From: Nostoc sp. RI_552
Lineage (GTDB): Bacteria; Cyanobacteriota; Cyanobacteriia; Cyanobacteriales; Nostocaceae
Length of the DNA: 55,432 bases
NCBI GenBank assembly: GCA_016124525.1
Contig: WGNO01000067.1
Location: 1-55,432, forward strand
Reading direction: 5' to 3'
Positions 18,396 to 28,443 of this stretch are shown one piece after another. Made by a program: the position numbers and the translations under genes. Below the pieces are notes generated by a model. It did not search any database. It worked only from the letters and a program-made list of their open reading frames with translations, and had not been told where the DNA came from. Within the stretch, counting starts at the first letter, position 1; each line of letters begins with the position of its first letter.

Positions 18396-19454
18396 ATGAA
18401 TCTGGTTGCACTCCAGAACTGGCTGGACAATGCCACTTTTGCAGTACTGTTCCTGACAATGCTGATGTATTGGGCGGGAGTAGCCTTTCCTAATCTGCCC
18501 GGACTTGCTACTTTGGGGACTGGGGGAATGGCCATCGCTAATTTGTCTATAGCTACCTTGCTAGGGGCGCGATGGATAGAAGCTGGCTATTTTCCCCTGA
18601 GTAATTTGTATGAATCTTTATTTTTCTTGGTTTGGGGTATTACCGCAGTTCATCTGTTTGCTGAGAATACCAGCCGTAGCCGCTTAGTAGGAGTTGTTAC
18701 CGCGCCCGTGGCAATGGGGATTACTGCTTTTGCCGCCCTGACTCTACCATCAGAAATGCAATCTGCAGAACCTTTAGTACCTGCACTCAAGTCTAATTGG
18801 CTGATGATGCACGTCAGTGTGATGATGTTGAGTTATGCTGCTTTAATGGTAGGTTCACTACTAGCAATGGCTTTTCTGATTGTTACTCGCGGTCAAAATA
18901 TTCAACTACAAGGCAGTTCTGTGGGTAATGGCGGTTATCGTAGCAACGGCTACCGCTTGCACAAGGCAGGTGAGCTAATTTCTGAACCTGCAACACCGCA
19001 GGTAGAAAATAATGGCTTTTCTCGCTTTGAAACTAATCACAATGGTAAGGGTAGTACTGCTGTTTTAAATTTAGTCGATACTGCTGAATCTTCCAGGGCA
19101 GTAACTGCTCACCAACTACTCTCACCACAACGCCTAAGCTTGGCTGAAACCCTAGACAATATCAGCTATCGCATCATTGGATTAGGATTTCCCCTTATCA
19201 CCATTGGCATTATTGCAGGTGCAGTTTGGGCTAACGAAGCCTGGGGTTCCTACTGGAGTTGGGATCCTAAAGAAACCTGGGCGTTAATTACCTGGTTAGT
19301 TTTTGCCGCGTACCTCCATGCCCGAATTACTCGGGGTTGGCAAGGTCGTCGCCCAGCAATTTTAGCGGCTAGTGGTTTTGTGGTTGTGTGGATCTGCTAT
19401 CTTGGTGTGAATCTTTTGGGTAAAGGTTTGCATTCTTATGGTTGGTTTTTTTAA
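18396..19454 (+). CDS. ccsA: Cytochrome c biogenesis protein CcsA (Ycf5/ResC)
   Basis: System II heme export and attachment protein, which with CcsB (ResB/Ycf44) delivers heme to apocytochromes c on the lumenal side. The tryptophan-rich heme-handling motif is clear ([18 protein letters not shown]), with flanking His residues and about eight membrane spans. A polar, low-complexity insert (about residues 168-235) separates the two halves, a feature of cyanobacterial forms. The ATG at 18396 has GGGGAG eight bases upstream; the frame runs back to 18297, but that stretch looks non-coding. 352 residues. Confidence 0.93.
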   Translation: MNLVALQNWLDNATFAVLFLTMLMYWAGVAFPNLPGLATLGTGGMAIANLSIATLLGARWIEAGYFPLSNLYESLFFLVWGITAVHLFAENTSRSRLVGVVTAPVAMGITAFAALTLPSEMQSAEPLVPALKSNWLMMHVSVMMLSYAALMVGSLLAMAFLIVTRGQNIQLQGSSVGNGGYRSNGYRLHKAGELISEPATPQVENNGFSRFETNHNGKGSTAVLNLVDTAESSRAVTAHQLLSPQRLSLAETLDNISYRIIGLGFPLITIGIIAGAVWANEAWGSYWSWDPKETWALITWLVFAAYLHARITRGWQGRRPAILAASGFVVVWICYLGVNLLGKGLHSYGWFF

Positions 19455-19508
19455 CAACTGCACTTTTGCCCTTAGGGTTGGCAAAGGGGAATTTCACCCG
19501 GAGAAAAA

Positions 19509-19542
19509 CCCTCCTGGTGACTTCTTTGTGCCACGAGGAGGG
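19509..19542. terminator. Hairpin in ccsA-tilS gap
   Basis: CCCTCCT pairs with AGGAGGG, extended by GTG/CAC after one mismatch. On the minus strand the stem is followed by TTTTTC; on the plus strand no T-run follows. It may end the ccsA transcript or shield tilS, but orientation makes this uncertain. Confidence 0.4.
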
Positions 19543-19595
19543 GAAAACAACCGATGGAAATTAACTATTATTTTCTGAGAATATAAAATTTGTCA

Positions 19596-20582
19596 ATGGT
19601 ATGGACTGTCTTACACGCAAAAATACATCGTACCATTCGCTCGCGTCACTTATTTGAGCGTAACCAAAGGCTACTGGTAGCGGTTTCTGGGGGTCAAGAT
19701 TCTCTGTGTTTAATTAAATTACTGTTAGATTTACAACCCAAATGGGGATGGTATGTGGGGATTGCCCATTGTGATCATCGCTGGCGTAGTGATTCACAAG
19801 CTAATGCCCATTATGTAGAAAAATTAGCGCAAAGTTGGCGTGTGTCTTTTTATTTAGAAACAGCAACACAGCCATTAAATAGTGAAGCGGTGGCACGTAA
19901 TTGGCGTTATCAGGCTTTAAGTGCGATAGCCCAAACAAATCATTATCAGTATATTGTGACAGGCCACACGGCAAGCGATCGCGCCGAAACTTTGCTTTAC
20001 AACTTAATGCGGGGTACTGGTGCTGATGGTTTACAAGCACTCACTTGGCAACGACCATTAAATGGGGATATTTTACTGACACGCCCTTTGTTAGAAATTA
20101 CTCGTCAACAAACAAAGAAATTTTGTCAAGACTTTGATCTCCCCATTTGGGAAGATGTGACCAATCAAGATGTCAAATACGCCCGGAACCGAATTCGTCA
20201 AGAGTTAATTCCATATTTACAAGCAAATTTTAACCCCAAAGTCGAATTTGCCTTAGCCCAAACAGCAGAACTGTTACAAGGGGAAGTGGAATATTTAGAG
20301 CAAGCAGCCCACAAATTGAGGGAAGAAGCGATGGAAAAGAAAGTGGGGAATAGGGTTGACTTAAGGTTAAATCGTCAGGTGTTACGAAAAGCACCCTTGG
20401 CGCTGCAACGTCGGGTAATGCGACAAATATTACAAGAAATCTTGACTGATGCTCCCAGTTTTGAACACATTGAAAAATTAACATATTTAATTACAGCACC
20501 AAACCGTTCACAAACCGATCCATTTCCAGGAGGTACCATCGCTCAAGTCCAAGACGATCAGATACTTCTGGGCAGCTATTAA
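19596..20582 (+). CDS. tilS: tRNA(Ile)-lysidine synthetase
   Basis: Attaches lysine to C34 of the CAU anticodon of tRNA-Ile2, switching it from Met to Ile identity; essential. The PP-loop ATPase motif is present (AVSGGQDSLCLIKLLLD, about residues 29-45), as are HCDHRWR, the TGHTASDRAETLLYNLMRGTG block and the RNRIRQELIPYL element. At 329 residues it is a short form with only a small C-terminal domain. The start is ATG at 19596; a TTG two codons earlier is possible. No strong ribosome site. Confidence 0.94.
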   Translation: MVWTVLHAKIHRTIRSRHLFERNQRLLVAVSGGQDSLCLIKLLLDLQPKWGWYVGIAHCDHRWRSDSQANAHYVEKLAQSWRVSFYLETATQPLNSEAVARNWRYQALSAIAQTNHYQYIVTGHTASDRAETLLYNLMRGTGADGLQALTWQRPLNGDILLTRPLLEITRQQTKKFCQDFDLPIWEDVTNQDVKYARNRIRQELIPYLQANFNPKVEFALAQTAELLQGEVEYLEQAAHKLREEAMEKKVGNRVDLRLNRQVLRKAPLALQRRVMRQILQEILTDAPSFEHIEKLTYLITAPNRSQTDPFPGGTIAQVQDDQILLGSY

Positions 20583-20708
20583 CTAACTCAAATAGTCTGG
20601 AGTTGTTCATGAGCAATTTCTTCAATTTGAGCCAAAAAATCGGCAATGTTTTGTAGTTTATGCCGTATTCTGTTGAAAGTTCGGTCCTGGGACGAGGATA
20701 AAAACGAT

Positions 20709-21239
20709 ATGGTCAGCAAACCAGACTTTTTAACTGATAGTGGTCAAGATAAGTTTCCTCGAGAATTACAAGTAGAAAGTTCTGAAGGCGAATTACATTT
20801 GAGGTTTTATATTCCCTCCCATCAGGAGTTTGCACTACCGGCTACTGGTATTCGAGAAGTAATGAAACTAAGTCCTGATAAAATTACCCCGATTCCTAAT
20901 GCTTCTCCCTTACTTTTAGGTACTCTAAATCTACGAGGTCGAGTAATTTGGGTGGCTGATTTGGGTCAATTCCTCGGTGAAGCAACCGAATTAAATACAG
21001 ACAGGGCAGAAATTTCAGTGATCGCTATTGAAGAGCAAGACACAATCGTTGGTTTAGCAGTAGAAGAAATTGGTGGTATTGATTGGCTGGATATCAAGCA
21101 TTTAAAGCCACCAACTAATGTACCCGATATTATGAGTTTGTTTTTGCGTGGAGAGTGGTTAATAGATGGTAGTAATAAAAAATACTTAAAACTGCTCGAT
21201 CAAATGGAAATCTTGCGGAGCGCGAGGTGGGTAGGATGA
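20709..21239 (+). CDS. pilI: CheW-like adaptor (PilI type)
   Basis: A 176-residue CheW-domain protein that couples a methyl-accepting receptor to a CheA kinase. The fold signature is visible: an N-terminal segment, then [38 protein letters not shown] (about residues 45-80) and LAVEEIGGI with the closing [11 protein letters not shown]. The ATG at 20709 is preceded by GAGGA at 20694-20698; an in-frame upstream ATG at 20646 lacks such a site. It is the first of three chemosensory genes with only 16 bases to the receptor. In Nostoc-type cyanobacteria such clusters control type IV pilus motility of hormogonia or phototaxis. Confidence 0.88.
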   Translation: MVSKPDFLTDSGQDKFPRELQVESSEGELHLRFYIPSHQEFALPATGIREVMKLSPDKITPIPNASPLLLGTLNLRGRVIWVADLGQFLGEATELNTDRAEISVIAIEEQDTIVGLAVEEIGGIDWLDIKHLKPPTNVPDIMSLFLRGEWLIDGSNKKYLKLLDQMEILRSARWVG

Positions 21240-21255
21240 AATGGGGAGGGAGCAA

Positions 21256-23103
21256 ATGCCAGCTAGTTTCAACGAATATCTAGATTCATATCAGCAGGCT
21301 TGTACAGCCTATGGACAACAGAAGTATGAAGTGGCTGCCAGTTTACTGGATGAAGTGGTGCAAAAAGTACCAAACGATCCTAACTGCCATTTGTTACGGG
21401 GTGAAGTTTACTACGTTTTGCGGCAGTACGATGTGGCAAAACAAGAGTACGAAAAAGTTTTGCAGTTGTCTGATGATCCAGAAATTATTGGTGTTGCCAA
21501 TAATGGTTTAGAAAACATCAAATACCACGCTGCACTAGAGTCCAATATTGGTAGTGGAGAAAATCATCGGTCGCAGACAACAAAATTCACAGAAGCTGCT
21601 GATAATTTGGAATTTGTGCCCTCAGAATTATTTGATGCTGATGATGAGTTTGATTTTGAGACATTTAAATCTGCTTTTGGCTTTGATGAAGATACAAATA
21701 GTTTACTCAAGGAAGAAAATTTTCAGACTAACATAGAATATTTAGATGATTTTGAGGAATTTGATGATTTAGGGAACATTCCAGGATTTGACTTAGCCCA
21801 AACGGATTCTAGCTTGACTGATGTGGCTATGCTTTCAACTTTATCTATTGGTGAGCAACAAAGTAGAGACACAAGCCCACAAGAAACAGTTCCTGTGTTC
21901 ACTGCAACAGATGTCTCCCGGCTAGAACCTAAAGTCACCGTGGAGCAAGGCTGGTGCACCTTAGAAAATACCTCACTAGATGTAAAACCCTGGTTCGTGG
22001 CTGCTACAGTGGGCATTTTTTCAGCATTAGCCGTGGCTATGGTCAACTTCGCAGCTACCAACTTTTCTGTACCAGAACAACGGGAGTCAGTCAGGAATAT
22101 GGGAGGGGCGATGTCACTAGCGGCTGGTATTACTGGTTTTTGTACAGCAGCGTTTATGTCCAATATGACACTTAAGCAAATTCGCCGTGCTACTCAGGAT
22201 TTACAAGCCCAGTTTGATGCACTCCGTCAAGGTAATTTTAATGTACATGCCACACTGTATTCACAAGATGAATTAGGATCTGTTGCCAATGCCTCTAACC
22301 TGACAATTCAAAACCTCCGGAATATTCTCCAACAAGTAAAAGTGTCAGCCAATGAGGTAACAAAAGGTACAAATAATTACGAAACATTTGCTAGAGCATT
22401 ATCTAGTGATGCCTTACGACAAGCAGAAGAGTTAGGAGTAACTTTGAATTCGCTACAGGTGATGACTGACTGTATCAAAAGAATAGGGGCAACAGCCCGG
22501 GAAGCGGAAATTGTTGCTGGTGATGCAACTGCGATCGCCATTCAAGGTGGAGAAGCCGTGGAAAATACTGTGGTGGGGATTTTAGAAATTCGAGAAACTG
22601 TAGCGGAAACTACCCGTAAGATGAAGCGATTAGCCGAATTTTCACAAGAAATTTCTAAAATAGTGGCATTAATTTCTCAGATTGCTTCCCGTACCAACTT
22701 GCTAGCACTCAATGCCAGTATTGAAGCCGCGAGGGCAGGTGAAGCGGGACGTGGGTTTGCAATTGTAGCAGATGAAGTACGTCAGCTAGGAGGCAAATCT
22801 GCCAAATTATTACAGGAAATTGAACAGATTGTTATGCAAATTCAAAGTGAAACAGGCTCAGTGATGGCGACAATGGCAGAAGGCACACAACAGGTAATTA
22901 AAGGCACAAAATCGGCAGAAAAAGCCAAGGGAGCGCTAGAAAATATTATTAAAGTAGGGAATCGCATTGACATTCTGGTGCGTTCGATTACGAGGGACAC
23001 AGTAGAACAGACGGAAACTTCCCGTGCTGTGGCCCAGGTGATGCAATCGTTAGAACTCACGGACCAAAAAACTTCCCAAGAAAGCCACAACGGATTTCTG
23101 TAG
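21256..23103 (+). CDS. pilJ: TPR-containing methyl-accepting chemotaxis receptor (PilJ/HmpD type), C-terminus frameshifted
   Basis: A receptor of 615 residues from the preferred ATG at 21256, which has GGGAGGGAG just upstream (an ATG at 21241 is the alternative). Order: TPR-like helices (about 10-85), acidic linker (100-225), two membrane spans (about 238-262 and 275-295) with almost no loop, HAMP (295-350), then the cytoplasmic signalling rod with hairpin tip [20 protein letters not shown]. The N-terminal sensor is therefore cytoplasmic. The frame ends in SQESHNGFL, while the next frame from 23088 to 23186 reads 32 residues of an expected receptor tail ([20 protein letters not shown]...). 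This indicates a +2 or -1 indel near 23086. Confidence 0.85.
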   Translation: MPASFNEYLDSYQQACTAYGQQKYEVAASLLDEVVQKVPNDPNCHLLRGEVYYVLRQYDVAKQEYEKVLQLSDDPEIIGVANNGLENIKYHAALESNIGSGENHRSQTTKFTEAADNLEFVPSELFDADDEFDFETFKSAFGFDEDTNSLLKEENFQTNIEYLDDFEEFDDLGNIPGFDLAQTDSSLTDVAMLSTLSIGEQQSRDTSPQETVPVFTATDVSRLEPKVTVEQGWCTLENTSLDVKPWFVAATVGIFSALAVAMVNFAATNFSVPEQRESVRNMGGAMSLAAGITGFCTAAFMSNMTLKQIRRATQDLQAQFDALRQGNFNVHATLYSQDELGSVANASNLTIQNLRNILQQVKVSANEVTKGTNNYETFARALSSDALRQAEELGVTLNSLQVMTDCIKRIGATAREAEIVAGDATAIAIQGGEAVENTVVGILEIRETVAETTRKMKRLAEFSQEISKIVALISQIASRTNLLALNASIEAARAGEAGRGFAIVADEVRQLGGKSAKLLQEIEQIVMQIQSETGSVMATMAEGTQQVIKGTKSAEKAKGALENIIKVGNRIDILVRSITRDTVEQTETSRAVAQVMQSLELTDQKTSQESHNGFL

Positions 23104-23186
23104 CTTTACAAGTTTTAGTGGGTGTTTCCCGCGATTTGATATCCTCAGTTGAGCATCTTTGCGTCGAGACTCCCGAATCCAGGTAA
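23088..23186 (+). pseudogene. Out-of-frame C-terminal tail of the PilJ-type receptor
   Basis: Thirty-two codons ending in TAA that continue the receptor in another reading frame: [18 protein letters not shown] followed by SSVEHLCVETPESR. The join is seamless if two bases are removed from AGCCACAACGG. This is the end of the signalling domain's return helix. Either the gene carries a real frameshift or the sequence has an indel error. Confidence 0.75.
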
Positions 23187-23244
23187 ATTAGTCATTAATC
23201 AATGACTAAAGACCACTCAGAACTCAGCACTCAGAACTTTTACT
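23187..23244 (+). repeat. Short palindrome and heptamer repeat in pilJ-pilL gap
   Basis: Between the receptor and kinase genes lies AGTCATT-AATC-AATGACT (an 18-base hairpin), then three tandem heptamers of the form (C/A)ACTCAG at about 23214-23234. This is a short tandem heptanucleotide repeat of the type common in heterocyst-forming cyanobacteria. Confidence 0.6.
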
Positions 23245-26200
23245 ATGCTGCCGGAACAACAAGAGCGGATTTTAGGTAACTTCATAAAAGAAGCCAGAGA
23301 CCATCTGAATACGATTGAGCAGGGGTTACTAAATCTCCAAAGTACCTTGCAGAACCCGAAAATGCTGAAAGAAATTTTTCGGGCGGCTCATTCGATCAAA
23401 GGAAGTGCGGCTATGCTGGGGCTGAATAGCATTCAGCACACCTCCCACCGCCTGGAAGATTGTTTTAAAGTTCTCCAAGAACATCCTGTTCAGGTTGACC
23501 AAAAGTTAGAATCTTTGTTTCTCGGTGTATGTGATACCCTCAAGGTGCTATTAGAACATTTGAGTGAGCCATTTGGTCTCTCGGAAGAAGCTGCTAATAA
23601 TTTGATTTTAGAAACTGAGTCGGTGTTTAAATGGTTGCACGAGCATCTGGAACTGCTGGTAGAACAAACTGGAAATAGGGTAAAAAAAGAAAATATTACA
23701 ACAGCAGAACCCGGTGCCCAGGATAGTGTCAGCACACTTATCGAGCTGTTCTTGCGGCCAGATATTATCAATTGGGAAGAAGACACCGAAATTACATCGA
23801 CAGAATCATCAGTGTCAATGGTAAATCAACAACAAGATTTGCTCATACCCACCCAATGCGCTGACAATTGGGATGAATTTGAAACCCAGGTGTCACAAAC
23901 ACTGCGGGAAATGTTGCAACTGTTTAAGAAAAATACAACACCCGCATCTCGGAATAATCTTCAGCAATGTTGTCAGCAGTTAGTCAAACTCGGACAAAGG
24001 TGGAATTTGCTTCATTGGTCTAGCCTATGTCAAGCTGCTACAAATGCGATCGCTAATCCTGAAAATACCTATCTCACTCTCGCCAAAATTGTTATCACCG
24101 AAATCAAACAAGCCCAAGAATTAGTTCTCCAAGGCAGAGAAACCGAGATTGCTACTAGTCAGCAATTAGCAGCGCTCTTGAAGCAAGAATTTGTGTTTGT
24201 TCATCAGCCCGGAGATGTCGTAGAACGCACAGCACACGAAGAGTTCTCTTCGGTTAGAGAAAATTTGAGCAGTAAATATGCTATTTCACAGCTAACAGCA
24301 GCCCCAGACAGTATAACCAGCCTAACTGAAATTGCTGGGAAATTTCAGTCCAGTGAGGATATTTTAGACACAATAGAAAACACAGTTCCTGAAACTGTTT
24401 TTACTGAGATGTTCTCTTTGGTTCAGAAAGGAGACCCAGATATTAGCAATATTGGCGACAGTTGGTCATTAGTAGGATTAGCTGAATTAAATACTTCGGT
24501 TGATTTATTTGAAGGTGAAAAGCCAGAACTAGATGAACCCTGTCAACAACAAGAAAATTCCAACATTGACCACAATTTTGGGGATACAGAACATCAAGAA
24601 CGGCAAAATCAACAAACATGTGCGAGGGTTTACAGCAAATCACAGGATTCTTCTGCTGATATTAACCCAAATGATGTAATAAATGGTTTATTGGCAGTAA
24701 CACAAGATGAAGAAGTAAAACAACCAGAACCAGTATCAAATAACCAAAAAAAAAGTTATGATGATTTATTATTAGAAACAAATGATGCAGATATACAGGA
24801 TATTTTTCGGGATGATTATATAGAATTCCAACCTAATATACTTCAGCCAGAGTCTTTAAATTTAGATGCTTTGTTTGATGATTTTGTTGATGTCGAAGAC
24901 CAGCCACAAATTTGTAGTAATGATGGAGAAATAATTAATTTATTTGAAATAATACCTACACCAATAATAGAACTTAAGGATACAGAAGACAATTTAAACG
25001 ACTTTTGGAACCAAGAAAGCGCAACACAACAAGAAAACAAAGCAGTGTCTGTACTTGAAGAAGATGTGGCAAAAGCTTTAGATGATAGTTTGTTGGCAGG
25101 GGTGGCTGACGATATTTTTGGCAGCGTTGAAGAATCTCAACCGAAGCATTCAGCAAGTATTAATAATGATAATATCTCTTTGCATGAGCAAAATTTGTTA
25201 TTTCCATCAGATGATTTATTTGCAGACTTAAGCGACAGCCACAGCGCGGAAAGCAGGGGGTTTCAAGCAGGTATTAACCAAAGGGACAATCACACCATTG
25301 CATCATTTGATGTGGATGAGGGATTTGGCTATGTGGAGAAACTCCTCACAGAAGCAGATAAAATCATATCTCACTTATCACAGATTAAACCAAAACAGCA
25401 CATAAGTAAAATACCTCCTCTTTTAAATCGTCGTACAGCTAGATTTGAGGAAACCATGAAAGTGTCAGTTAGGCAACTGGACGATATCAGCAATTTAGTT
25501 GGGGAGTTGGTGCTAAAACGCAATACTTTAGAACAGGATCATCAACAGCTACGGCAATCTTTAGATAAGTTGTTCATTCAAGTGCAACAGCTGTCAGAGG
25601 TGGGGGCAAAGATGCAGGAATCGTATGAGAGATTGCTGTTAGAAGCTCCTCTCCTGGCCATTCGCAAAACGAAAGAACCTCAAAGACATCCCAGAACTAA
25701 CCACAAGAATAATGATTCCCATACAGATCGGGGTTTTAGTGAGTTAGAAATGGATCGCTTTACTCCTTTTCATAGGTTATTTCAACAAATGATTGAATTT
25801 ATTGTCCGGGTGCGTGAGTCAGCGAGTGATATTCATTTTGTCACGGAAGAAACCGAAAGAGTGGCCCGACAGTTCCGCCAAGTGACAAAGCAACTACAAG
25901 AGGGATTGACACGAGCGCGAATGGTGCCTTTTTGCGAAACTATTGATGGCTTGCGCCGAGGAGTACGGGACAATGCCATCAAGTATGGTAAACAAGTAGA
26001 GTTGGTGATTTCGGGTGGAGATACCTTAATTGACAAGATGATTTTAGATCGTCTCACTGATCCGTTGACTCATATGCTTAACAATGCCATCGCTCACGGT
26101 ATTGAAACGCCGCAAATTAGGGAAAAATGTGGTAAACCCCCCGTGGGATACATTACGATTTGTGCGTTTCACCAAGGTAGCCAAACCGTGATTTCTGTGG

Positions 26201-27414
26201 GTGATGACGGTGCAGGTATCGATCCTGAAAGAATCAAGGCAAAAGCGATTCAAATGGGGATGATTACACCAGCCGAGGCAAAATCTATTTCGCCCATGGA
26301 AATCTATGACCTGCTATTCCAGCCGGGTTTTAGCATCAAAGATAAAGCAGATGAGATTGCCGGGCGTGGTATAGGAATGGATATAGTGCGCTCCGCAATT
26401 AGGGAAATGCGCGGCATAGTTAACATAGATTCTACCGTCGGCAAAGGAACGACCTTTACGATTCAGTTACCGTTAACCTTGAGTATTTGTAAAGCTCTAT
26501 GCTGTGTTTTTGATCAAGTGCAGATTGCTTTGCCAATGGAGGGGGTGGAAGATACCCTAGATGTACCCGTAAAAAGTATTCAGCACAACGCCGATGGACA
26601 ATCATATATTTATTGGCGTGATAGAATGCTACCCTGCCCACCGTTGAAAGAACTTTTAACCTTCAATCGTCAGATCAGTCGCGGTAGTGTTTATGGTGGT
26701 AACCGAGATGACGATATGGTTTCGCTTGTGGTAGTACGATTGCCTCCAGCAATGCGCTCCGCGCAATGGGGAAATAATTTGATTGCGCTCCAAATTGACA
26801 AAGTGCTGAGTGAGCAAGAAATTGTGATCAAGCAATTTGAACCCCCTGCACCTAAACCCATTGGTGTTGCTGGTGCTACAATTTTAGATGACGGTCGAAT
26901 TATGCCCATCGCTGATGTAGTAGAAATTATTGATATCTTCCAAGGACGGATTTCTAGACAAAATGGTAGTAATCCTCGGCAGCAACTAGAAATTCCCCAT
27001 GTGTCAGAAACTAGGGCGAAAAAAATTGATCCCACAGTGCTGATTGTCGATGACTCAATTACAGTTAGAAAGTTACTTTCACTGACATTTAATAAAGCTG
27101 GTTATCGGGTTGAACAGGCGCGTGACGGACAGGAAGCTTGGGACAAACTTCGTTCGGGTCTACCTTGCGATATCGTATTTTGTGACATCGAAATGCCCCG
27201 TTGCGATGGACTGGAATTGCTCTCCCGCATCCAAAAAGATCCCAACCTCAACCACATTCCTATTGCCATGCTTACCTCAGGGCGTGCAGACAAACACAGA
27301 CAAATGGCAATTCAACTCGGTGCTACTGGCTACTTGACCAAGCCTTATCTCGAAGAAGTTTTACTGCAAGCGGCTGTACGGATGCTTACAGGAGAAAAAA
27401 TAGTCAGTTCTTAA
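23245..27414 (+). CDS. pilL: Hybrid CheA-type histidine kinase/response regulator (PilL/HmpE type)
   Basis: A 1389-residue kinase. Order: HPt domain (1-110) with phospho-acceptor H49 in FRAAHSIKGSAAMLG; an HPt-like helical segment (about 210-310) without the acceptor motif; a long acidic low-complexity linker (about 320-690); dimerisation helices (about 730-850); HATPase with N-box LTHMLNNAIAHGIE (about 942-955) and G-boxes GDDGAGIDP and DEIAGRGIGMDIV; a CheW-like domain (about 1070-1240); and a receiver domain (about 1263-1380) with D1314 in FCDIEMPRCDG and TKP near the end. ATG at 23245. It completes the CheW-MCP-CheA set. No CheY/PatA genes lie in this cluster, so output regulators must be elsewhere. 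Confidence 0.93.
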   Translation: MLPEQQERILGNFIKEARDHLNTIEQGLLNLQSTLQNPKMLKEIFRAAHSIKGSAAMLGLNSIQHTSHRLEDCFKVLQEHPVQVDQKLESLFLGVCDTLKVLLEHLSEPFGLSEEAANNLILETESVFKWLHEHLELLVEQTGNRVKKENITTAEPGAQDSVSTLIELFLRPDIINWEEDTEITSTESSVSMVNQQQDLLIPTQCADNWDEFETQVSQTLREMLQLFKKNTTPASRNNLQQCCQQLVKLGQRWNLLHWSSLCQAATNAIANPENTYLTLAKIVITEIKQAQELVLQGRETEIATSQQLAALLKQEFVFVHQPGDVVERTAHEEFSSVRENLSSKYAISQLTAAPDSITSLTEIAGKFQSSEDILDTIENTVPETVFTEMFSLVQKGDPDISNIGDSWSLVGLAELNTSVDLFEGEKPELDEPCQQQENSNIDHNFGDTEHQERQNQQTCARVYSKSQDSSADINPNDVINGLLAVTQDEEVKQPEPVSNNQKKSYDDLLLETNDADIQDIFRDDYIEFQPNILQPESLNLDALFDDFVDVEDQPQICSNDGEIINLFEIIPTPIIELKDTEDNLNDFWNQESATQQENKAVSVLEEDVAKALDDSLLAGVADDIFGSVEESQPKHSASINNDNISLHEQNLLFPSDDLFADLSDSHSAESRGFQAGINQRDNHTIASFDVDEGFGYVEKLLTEADKIISHLSQIKPKQHISKIPPLLNRRTARFEETMKVSVRQLDDISNLVGELVLKRNTLEQDHQQLRQSLDKLFIQVQQLSEVGAKMQESYERLLLEAPLLAIRKTKEPQRHPRTNHKNNDSHTDRGFSELEMDRFTPFHRLFQQMIEFIVRVRESASDIHFVTEETERVARQFRQVTKQLQEGLTRARMVPFCETIDGLRRGVRDNAIKYGKQVELVISGGDTLIDKMILDRLTDPLTHMLNNAIAHGIETPQIREKCGKPPVGYITICAFHQGSQTVISVGDDGAGIDPERIKAKAIQMGMITPAEAKSISPMEIYDLLFQPGFSIKDKADEIAGRGIGMDIVRSAIREMRGIVNIDSTVGKGTTFTIQLPLTLSICKALCCVFDQVQIALPMEGVEDTLDVPVKSIQHNADGQSYIYWRDRMLPCPPLKELLTFNRQISRGSVYGGNRDDDMVSLVVVRLPPAMRSAQWGNNLIALQIDKVLSEQEIVIKQFEPPAPKPIGVAGATILDDGRIMPIADVVEIIDIFQGRISRQNGSNPRQQLEIPHVSETRAKKIDPTVLIVDDSITVRKLLSLTFNKAGYRVEQARDGQEAWDKLRSGLPCDIVFCDIEMPRCDGLELLSRIQKDPNLNHIPIAMLTSGRADKHRQMAIQLGATGYLTKPYLEEVLLQAAVRMLTGEKIVSS

Positions 27415-27448
27415 GGGGTTGGATAATATACATCTGCAATAAAGAATG

Positions 27449-27474
27449 TAGAGACGTTCCAGGGAACATCTCTA
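27449..27474. repeat. Interspersed palindrome of the TAGAGACGTTCC type
   Basis: TAGAGACGTTCC and GGAACATCTCTA flank AG, pairing at 11 of 12 positions. This element recurs in intergenic regions of Nostoc-like genomes; related half-units occur here at 8495-8522 and near 33569. It lies just after pilL and could act as a transcript 3' structure. Confidence 0.7.
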
Positions 27475-27508
27475 GACGGTGGTTTAACAATATCCTTCTA
27501 TAACAATC

Positions 27509-28123
27509 TTTTGTCACTTTCCGAAATAAACAAGCAGTAAGCATAGTAAATTATGCAGAGGAATAAAAGGGTTTGAAGTGATTTATGGCACTAATACGGA
27601 AATGTTATGTTATCGTAAACTCCATAGGTATTGACTGACACTACCCCCTTATTTATTTTCCCCACACTTCCTAAATATTGTCTGACTAGGTAATCAGTCT
27701 TTTTACCTTTTTTCCCATCTCCTGTTTCATCGATGACTACGGTAATTGCTTTTCCATTTAATGCTCTCTTGATTTTCTGTAATCTTCGGTTCCTTACCTT
27801 TCCTACTGACCACTCTGAATTGGCGATGAAATGATGTAATAATTGGGCTGAGTTGATACTTACTACTTCTGCTATCTCCGTTAATGATTTTCTTTTGATT
27901 GTTGAAATCATTCCCAAATGTAAATATTTGAAGCACTCATAATTTCTTACTTCTTTGAATATGTCTCTGTACTCCTCAGAATATTAATCTATGACTCCCA
28001 CTATCGGGTGAGTATCTCGACGTAAATGTTTCAGGATTTGTAATTCTACATCCATTGCTCTACCTACCTTGTAGATTTTTTTCTTTTAAATATCATATTC
28101 TTTGTTATCGGAAAGTGACAAAA
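27509..28123 (-). mobile_element. Deletion derivative of an IS701-type insertion sequence (615 bp, both ends intact)
   Basis: Terminal inverted repeats TTTTGTCACTTTCCGA (27509-27524) and TCGGAAAGTGACAAAA (28108-28123) match exactly. They enclose only the N-terminal part of an IS701-type DDE transposase. Full IS701-family elements are about 1.4 kb, so over half the interior is missing while both ends survive. It could still be moved by a transposase supplied in trans. I see no clear target-site duplication. Confidence 0.82.
27591..28055 (-). pseudogene. IS701-family transposase fragment, interrupted
   Basis: The frame starts at ATG 28055 (MDVELQILKHLRRDTHPIVG), meets an in-frame TAA at 27984-27986 (codon 24), then continues in the same frame to 27591. 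The retained part includes SAQLLHHFIANSEWSVGKVR and the first catalytic aspartate in VVIDETGDGKKGKKTDYLVR, ending at NITFPY. The C-terminal two thirds with the other catalytic residues are deleted. Non-functional. Confidence 0.85.
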
Positions 28124-28130
28124 AAAGTAT

Positions 28131-28443
28131 ATGCTCGAAGAAGAAACCTACGGGTATGATGAAGAGAAAAGACAAGAATTTCCCACTAAAATTAGCCAAA
28201 AAGAAGCAAAAGAGCTAGTCTAGGTTGATGAATCAGGAATAGATAATAGAGAAGACTATGGTTATGGATGGAACCCCAAAGGACAAAGATTCCATGATTT
28301 AAAGTCAGGAAAAAGAAACATTAGAGCTAGTATAATGAGTGGTTTATGTCAAGGAAAGCTAATTGCTCCACTGACCTTTGAAGGCTCTTGTAATCGGTTA
28401 GTTTTTAAGACATGGCTCGAAGAAAAACTTCTACCTCAACTCC
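28131..28443 (+). pseudogene. IS630-family transposase fragment
   Basis: A reading frame resembling the central part of IS630-type transposases: TYGYDEEKRQEFPTKIS, an in-frame TAG at 28221-28223, then VDESGIDNREDYGYGW (first catalytic Asp), IRASIMSGLCQGKLIAPLTF and WLEEKLLPQLH. Both the N-terminal and C-terminal portions are missing. It abuts the IS701 derivative on the left and a four-helix-bundle gene on the right, so several elements piled up here. Inactive. Confidence 0.82.
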
